This document shows, in pieces, positions 57,981 to 64,000 of a stretch of DNA of 64,000 bases. Origin of the DNA: Saxidomus purpurata (Eukaryota > Mollusca > Bivalvia > Venerida > Veneridae); contig JAFMSR010000014.1 in assembly GCA_022818135.1 (NCBI GenBank), positions 38,319,252-38,383,251 on the forward strand, given 5' to 3'. The notes below the pieces were generated by a model that was not told the origin of the DNA, did no database searches, and saw only the letters and a program-made list of their open reading frames with translations. The translations under genes and the position numbers were made by a program. Each line of letters opens with the position of its first letter. The first letter of the stretch is position 1.

Positions 57981-58689
57981 GGTCAATATTTGGCTTGATT
58001 AAACAACATCTTGATTTAGACCATACCTCTGAAACCTACCGTTGCTTGCAGTATACTATCGGAATTCAAAGATAAAATAATCTCCTGGTGGGAGATTCTA
58101 TTCTACGGTAAATATAAACTTTACAAATAATTATCAAATTGACCTTTAGCCAAGACTATAAACAAATTATTGACTGATTTTCCAATTTGTGCAGTGACTG
58201 ATTTATCAATATCTCCAATAAATTGTATACCAGTCTGCTTCCATGTGCCACCTGTTTTCAGTGAATTTCATAGTGTGACTCAGTCTTTCACACATTTTAT
58301 GATGGGGATTATAATGTTAAAGTTATATTACCCTTCAAAATGACCATACTGAGTTACAGTAAAAAATGATGCTGAAAACAGTAGATACTTTCAAAACATG
58401 TAAGAAATGAATTTTACCAAGTTATTTCTCTTATTGACAGATACAATTTAAGTATATACATAACCGAAAGGGTGGAATTTTTATTTTTGACTAGGATAGT
58501 CAAAAATATTTTTTACAGATTTCCTCTTTATTCAGTGTGAATGAAACTGTTATACAGATGCATAATTTTTTATTAAAACAATGGCAATGTTCATTATTCT
58601 AGGAGTATAAATCATTGATTACTATTTTATTTAAAATTATGATGGTCACTTTGAACAGTAATATCACTTTAATTGGTGTCTGTACCCAT
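57981..58689. other. Likely intronic DNA, nothing recognised
   Basis: AT-rich, with no open frame, domain or repeat. Probably intron or 3' flank of the gene at 57.4-57.9 kb. Confidence 0.45.
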
Positions 58690-59115
58690 CAAGGGGTCAT
58701 TTTGTAATGGATTGTGGCTAAGTAGGCAAAGCTGTAAATGTAGTCAATCAAAGGATGTAAACAATTATTGGCTCTCAGACTTGAACAAAACACAGGTAAA
58801 AAACTAGGCTGGAAAATTGGATAATATAATCATTACCTGACCATTTCTAAATGGATTTTCATTTTCTGTACTGTACATAAGAAATTATGACTACCAAGCC
58901 AATATTTTAAAACTATTGTTATTTTCCATAATATAATATGCATATTTTTAAATCCTACTTTCTCTTTCCAGTTACATTATATTGTGAACAGAAAATGAAA
59001 GTAGATTTAAAAATGCCATGATTTAGAACAGAATGATGTTTAAAGCAGCTTTTCAACGTCATTAGTGGCTTTATTAGTGCGTTAAAAATCTCTCGCAAAA
59101 ATGACCAATCTCCCT
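58690..59115 (+). repeat. Dispersed 0.4 kb repeat, copy 2
   Basis: Same orientation and segment order as 33985-34382, including AGGCTGGAAAA, TGGATTTTCATTTTCT and CGCAAAAATGACCAATCTC. This copy is slightly longer at its left end. Confidence 0.7.
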
Positions 59116-59266
59116 CATTTTTAGGACAAATCTCTCTCATTTCTATCAAAAATGGTTCACAGGTATGGTTTAAACTTTTGATAGTTTGTAGCAATCATCC
59201 TCGTATTGTCCTTTATCAGTTTCCTTCAAATGAAGAGGATCCTTGCAGAACTCCCTGGGCGTACAT

Positions 59267-59375
59267 TTTCCGTGTTCAACCAAAAAAAACCACAGAAAAA
59301 CATGTAAAAAACATGGAACAACTACAATTTTCCATGTGTTTCTATGGTTTTACATGTTTTTGTCACGGAAAAACA
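59267..59375. repeat. Small palindromic element
   Basis: TTTTCCGTG at the left and CACGGAAAA at the right enclose inverted copies of ACAGAAAAACATGTAAAA and AACATGGAA, giving an imperfect hairpin of about 110 bp. MITE-like in size; no duplication identified. Confidence 0.55.
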
Positions 59376-59489
59376 TGATATATCGGAACTCAGTTTCTTT
59401 TTTATGCGGAAAATGTGTACAGTAGATTTTGTGAAACACTTAATCATTTTTTGACACGGAAACACACAGAATTTTGGAACTTAGACTTT

Positions 59490-59660
59490 TATAGCCCTGA
59501 AGGAACTTAGGGCATCATATAAAAATCAACTTTTCTGTCCTTCCAACCTCACTTCTTTGTCCAGAGCAGAACACCAAAAGTATAATCAAAGCACTGAAAG
59601 TGCTGACAACAAGGAGTCTTCTGCAAAATTGGGCACAAGGGGGTTTTTCTTATAGACAAT
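59490..59660 (+). repeat. Hairpin start of a tandem-core element (family E)
   Basis: GCCCTGAAGGAACTTAGGGC folds as a hairpin and is followed by TCTGTCCTTCC, the hairpin-plus-microsatellite start seen in the other families. A core array is not evident, so this is a fragment at best. Confidence 0.4.
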
Positions 59661-61376
59661 GAGTGATCATTTGTGTCAATACTTCGCTAACAGTACTTGA
59701 TTTTGGTTACTGTCCGTTTATTTTAATCAAGAAACCTGTAGTTCATTGATAACACATCATGTTGCTGTTGTTTTATTTTTTTGAAAAACATGGTTTTGCT
59801 TGAGACATTCCGACGAAGTAAAATACAGTGCTTTTAAATTGTATATAACCAGCTTTGTGTATTAGGCATCCTTCAGGAATACGTGACACGACCTACACAG
59901 CACTTTAAAGCTGCCCGCTGTCAGATTTTGGTAAAAAAATATTGTTCTTCAAACTGTATAAAAAATAACATAGTTTAGAGCATATAGTCATATAAAAAGG
60001 TTCTAGTATACATTCCAGTCAATTATATCTGTAGATTTGAAATAATACGCTGCCAACTGATAAAGCATTGCAAACACTTTTGAAATTCCAGTATAAACAT
60101 ACAGGGTTCCCGCTGTCGGACGCTTGAGACGCTAGTCGCGATTATGTGACCTCAAAACGGTAAAATTCTATCAGGGTTTTGCTTAATATTTTGCCTTACA
60201 ATTGGAGCTATTAAAAATCAGCTCGATGAAAAAACGCATATGTTTGATATGCTGTATAAAAATTATTTTACGATCATTTGATATGATAAAAAGGATGGGT
60301 CACCGGTTTACTACTTTTACAATTCCACAAAATTTCATCCCTACCCCAAACGTAGTTTTGACGTTGTGATGTACTGGGAGTTACTTTGTATGTTTTCTTT
60401 TTTGAAACGGGTATAAGTTGATTTACTAACAGGCTCATGTTTTTCAATAAAGCAATTTATATTCTAGGATGGGCTATTTTAAAAGCTACGATTCTTTATC
60501 TGCCTAAAAATATTTATAGGTTAATGTGATCTTTGACCATTCCTTTTTCTATAGCGTTTAGATCAGATTTACACCCTCCTGTCATGTACATAGTAACAAT
60601 ATACGGTACCATACCTGCAACTTTAATAGAATTAATTCAGATGCTCCAGTGGCGACTTGGTATGTTTAACGAATACTTCTAAATGTAGAAACATTAATAC
60701 AATATTTCAGTATTTCCGTGACTGGATGGGTGCGAACAACCAATGCAAGATCAGATAGAACAAGAGTTTGTTTTGTAAAGAAAAACTACATTAGTTGCTT
60801 AACTAATTGTTCCGTGGTATTTTTATTTATCTCATTTCCATCAATGCAAAAGAAGGAACTCGTGGAAAAATAAAACACGTCATATAAACATTGATATACA
60901 AAATACATTAATGAACAAAACTGAACTCTCGCACACTTACATGTTCAGTTCATGAATGTATGCTTGTGATGAGCATCTGTTAGTGTTAAATGATATTTAA
61001 TTCAAATTTATCACAGTAAAAGTAATTTTTCACCTCCTCACTGAAAGCATCGCCTGAACGGGGTCTGTATTCCCTATTCCACTCCAAGCATTATCTGAAT
61101 ACAGTTTGAAGTATACACAGGTCTACATTCCTTTGTGTTTTTATCAACTTTTGAAACTAAGTATGTATCTTTGGGTTTTCAAAATCCTTTCATAACCATA
61201 CGTATGTCATCTTTCTCCGGTGTAAAGCACCAGCATACGAAATCTAAATTTAAAGTCTAGGCTGAAAAGACAGCTAGTAACTTTTGTGTGTGGAGATTGA
61301 GATCAAATTCGCCACCCTTAGTTTCACGTGCGAGTCTTTTGATTTTTAACTACATATAATTTGTTTTCGCTAAATT
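59661..61376. other. AT-rich DNA, no gene seen
   Basis: Neither strand shows an open frame with a recognisable domain, and no tandem or inverted repeat was noticed. Confidence 0.5.
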
Positions 61377-62745
61377 TTTAGCTCACCTGAGCTGGCTCTG
61401 GGTGAGCTATTAGGATCGATGAATGTCCGTCGTCCGTCCACAATTAGTTCGTTAACACTCTAGTGGTCACATTTTTGCCTCAGTTGTCACGAAACTTGGT
61501 CAGGATGTTTGTCCCAATTATTACTCGGACCAGTTTGAATATGGGTCATCTTGGATGAAAAACTAGGTCACATGACCCAAAAATAGAAAAATCTTGTTAA
61601 GGATCTAGAGGCTACTGTTTCAGTCCAAATATCCTGGCAATTTGTCAGAAAGGTTGTTTGTTTGATTTCTTGCTCAAGTTTTAATATGGGTCACTTGGGG
61701 TCAAAAACTAGGTCACACAGCCCAAATATGGAAAAACCTTGTTAACACTCTAGAGGTAACATTTTCAGCCCAAATATCCTGGAAATTTGTCAGAAAGGTT
61801 GTTTCTATGATTTCTAGCTCAAGTTACAATATGGGTCATCTGGGGTCAAAAACTAGGTCACACAGCCCAAATATGGAAAAACCTTGTTAACACTCTAGCG
61901 GTAACATTTTCAGCCCAAATATCCTGGAAATATGTCAGAAAGGTTGTTTCGATGATTTCTAGCCCAAGTTCGAATATGGGTCATCTGGGGTCAAAAACTA
62001 GGTCACAGAGCCCAAATATGGAAAAAACCTTGTTAACACTTTAGATGTTTTCATTTTCAGCCCAGATGTCCTTGAAATTTGTCAGAAAGGTTGTTTCGAT
62101 GATTTCTAGCTCAAGTTGAATATGGGTCATCTGGGGTCAAAAACTAGGTCACACAGCCCAAATGTGGAAAAACCTTGTTAACACTCTAGAGGTAACATTT
62201 TCAGCCCAAATATCCTGGAAATTTGTCGGAAAGGTTGTTTTGATGATTTCTAGCTCAAGTTCGAATATGGGTTATCTGGGGTCAAAAACTAGGTCACAGA
62301 GCCCAAATGTGGAAAAACCTTGTTAACACTCTAGAGGTTACATTTTCAGCCCAAATATTCTGGAAATTTGTCAGAAAGGTTGTTTCGATGATTTCTAGCT
62401 CAAGTTACAATATGGGTCATCTTGGGTCAAAAACTAGGTCACAGAGCCCAAATATGGAAAAGCCTTGTTAATACTCTAGAGGTAACATTTTCAGCCCAAA
62501 TATCCTGGAAAGATTGTTTCTATGATTTCTAGCTCAAGTTCGAATATGGGTCATCTTGGGTCAAAAACTAGGTCACAGAGCCCAAATATGGAAAAACCTT
62601 GTTAACACTCTAGAGGTAACATTTTCAGCCCAAATATCCTGGAAATTTGTCAGAAAGGTTGTTTCGATGATTTCTAGCAACTTTGTTAAAAGCAGTTGTA
62701 CTCGGGTGAGCGATAAAGGGCCATCATGGCCCTCTTGTTTTATTT
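61377..62745 (+). mobile_element. Hairpin/tandem-core element, family C (complete copy)
   Basis: The left hairpin AGCTCACCTGAGC...GGGTGAGCT is followed by GTCCGTCGTCCGTCC. About eight core units follow with a 145-bp period (AACCTTGTTAACACTCTAGA, CCCAAATATCCTGGAAATTT and GGTCAAAAACTAGGTCACA in each). The right end is the hairpin GGGCCATCATGGCCC, then TCTTGTTTTA. One unit near 62500 has a short deletion. Its units resemble the complement of those at 28431-29088. Confidence 0.9.
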
Positions 62746-63226
62746 ATCGCTCTCCTCACACAAACAATAATCAGCCGAATCACTAATGACTGGAAGAACC
62801 AGCGACTTTTCATTAATGGTACACGTATAATGCGGACAAATTAACCTGACCCTGACCTTTTTACATGAATATATCTTCCAGCGATTACTCCGAATAAATA
62901 ACTTTCCTTAAGTGCGAGATGACGGATATTGTAGGTGCAATACAATTCTTTTATAATTTCCTTATAACCGACGATAAAGGTTGTGTGAAGAATTCAAGTC
63001 ACGCAGCATGCGGGTTCGAATCTATGAAACATAATTGTCGGCATTTCGACATGTAGTGCAACTAAACGCGCATTTATACTAAATAAAAACCCAGAAATTC
63101 TTTTTAAGGCGCTGAAGAAGAGGCCTGGGGGTTAATAAACTGCAGATGTGACATAAGCTTATAGTATTTATTTATCGTATTATGAAATAAGAATTATATG
63201 CTTTGAATATTAAAAGTTTTAATCAT
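62746..63226. other. No gene seen
   Basis: Unassigned DNA between two tandem-core elements. The 76-codon frame ending at 62786 is a translation of the family C array. Confidence 0.5.
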
Positions 63227-63660
63227 TATACCCCGGAAACGAAGTTTGGGGGGTATATAGGAGTCACCCGGCAGTTGGTCAGTCGGTCAGTAGTGAGAGG
63301 AAGTGCAGTGTGCAAGAATCATAACTGTATCTGCTGTATTTAAAGAGTTATTGCCCTTTGTTACTTTTCCTTGTCCGGAGCATAACTTGAAAACTACTGG
63401 TTGGAATTCAATACAACTTCATACAATGGTCAAGTACATTAAGAGGAAGTGCAGTGCACAGGAACCATAACTCTTTTTTGACTCATTACAGAGTTATTGC
63501 CCTTTGTTACTTTTCCTTGTCCGGAGCATTACTAGAAAACTACTGGTTGGAATTCAATACAACTTCATACAATGGTCTAGCACAATGAGAGGAAGTGCAG
63601 TGTACAAGAACCATAACTCTATCTTGAGTATTTACAGTATTTACAGAGTTATTGCCCATT
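63227..63660 (+). mobile_element. Hairpin/tandem-core element, family B, truncated
   Basis: The hairpin TATACCCCGGAAACGAAGTT continues GGGGGGTATA; GGTCAGTCGGTCAG follows, then about two and a half family B units (AGAGTTATTGCCC, TTTTCCTTGTCCGGAGCAT, ACAACTTCATACAATGG). It is the reverse orientation of 21560-22648 and breaks off where family F begins. Confidence 0.8.
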
Positions 63661-64000
63661 TTTAGCTCGACTTTTCTATGAAAAGGGGAGCTATCCTACT
63701 CGCCCCGGCGTCGGCGTCGGCGTTGGCGTCACATCTTGGTTAAGTTTTTCGTACCACCCCACTTTATTTCAAAAGTATTAGAGGTATGGCTTTGAAACTT
63801 ACCATACTTGTTTACCATCATAACCTCCATCTACAGACAAGAGTACATAACTCTGTCAAGGTTTTTGACAGAATTATGGCCCTTTTTTTACTTAGAAAGT
63901 GTATTGAGCTTGGTTAAGTTTTTCGTACCACCTCACTTTATTTCAAAACCATTGGAGGTATGGCTTTGAAACTAACCATACTTGTTTACCATCACGACCT
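63661..64000 (+). mobile_element. Hairpin/tandem-core element, family F, runs off edge
   Basis: The hairpin TAGCTCGACTTTTC-TAT-GAAAAGGGGAGCTA is followed by a GGCGTCGGCGTCGGCGTTGG run. Core units follow with a period of about 170 bp (CTTGGTTAAGTTTTTCGTAC at 63737 and 63909). The other end lies outside the window. Confidence 0.75.

Overview
The window looks like repeat-rich genomic DNA from a bivalve mollusc or a close relative. It is AT-rich, has spliced genes with GT-AG introns, and carries DIRS-type, Ty3/Gypsy and LINE remnants. It also holds many Pearl/CvA-like elements made of a terminal hairpin, a GC-rich microsatellite and about 145-170 bp tandem core units. The organism call is an inference from repeat style. 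No rRNA gene, intact tRNA gene, CRISPR array or prokaryotic operon is visible. Almost everything recognisable is a transposable element, often nested in another.

Layout. 1-4.2 kb: a hairpin/tandem element (family A) and unassigned DNA. 4.2-11.7 kb (minus): a decayed Ty3/Gypsy element with a helix-hairpin-helix Gag start, a PHD finger after the integrase and a third ORF behind a splice acceptor; its integrase is split by a 1.14 kb inverted-repeat element. 13.2-17.5 kb (minus): a decayed DIRS retroelement (gag, RT/RNase H, tyrosine recombinase). 17.7-19.5 kb: an integrase-like fragment and a second DIRS-type gag. 19.9-25.3 kb: inverted-repeat elements, a family B element and a LINE split by a TTA-flanked element. 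26.1-27.3 kb: a 1.25 kb element with long palindromic ends. 27.6-29.7 kb: a PIF1-type helicase fragment, a family C element and a LINE tail. 32.3-40.25 kb (minus): two LINE remnants, one split by a 4.4 kb CACTA-ended element that carries a 0.9 kb foldback. 40.25-44.1 kb: a large family C array with a TA-flanked insertion.

44.2-53.8 kb is the most notable object: a 9.5 kb transposon with long terminal inverted repeats and TTAA target-site duplications, inserted into a DIRS element. It carries a seven-exon gene (minus) that joins a DDE-type transposase to a C-terminal DEDDh exonuclease. All predicted catalytic residues can be read, but two frameshifts and one stop break the gene. A 2.5 kb TTA-flanked element sits inside its left inverted repeat.

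54-64 kb: the DIRS gag, a small inverted-repeat element, two plausible host-gene exons (57.36-57.86 kb, plus) and further hairpin/tandem elements running off the right edge. The recoverable insertion order at 40-54 kb is DIRS, then the TTAA transposon, then the TTA element, which itself holds further repeats.
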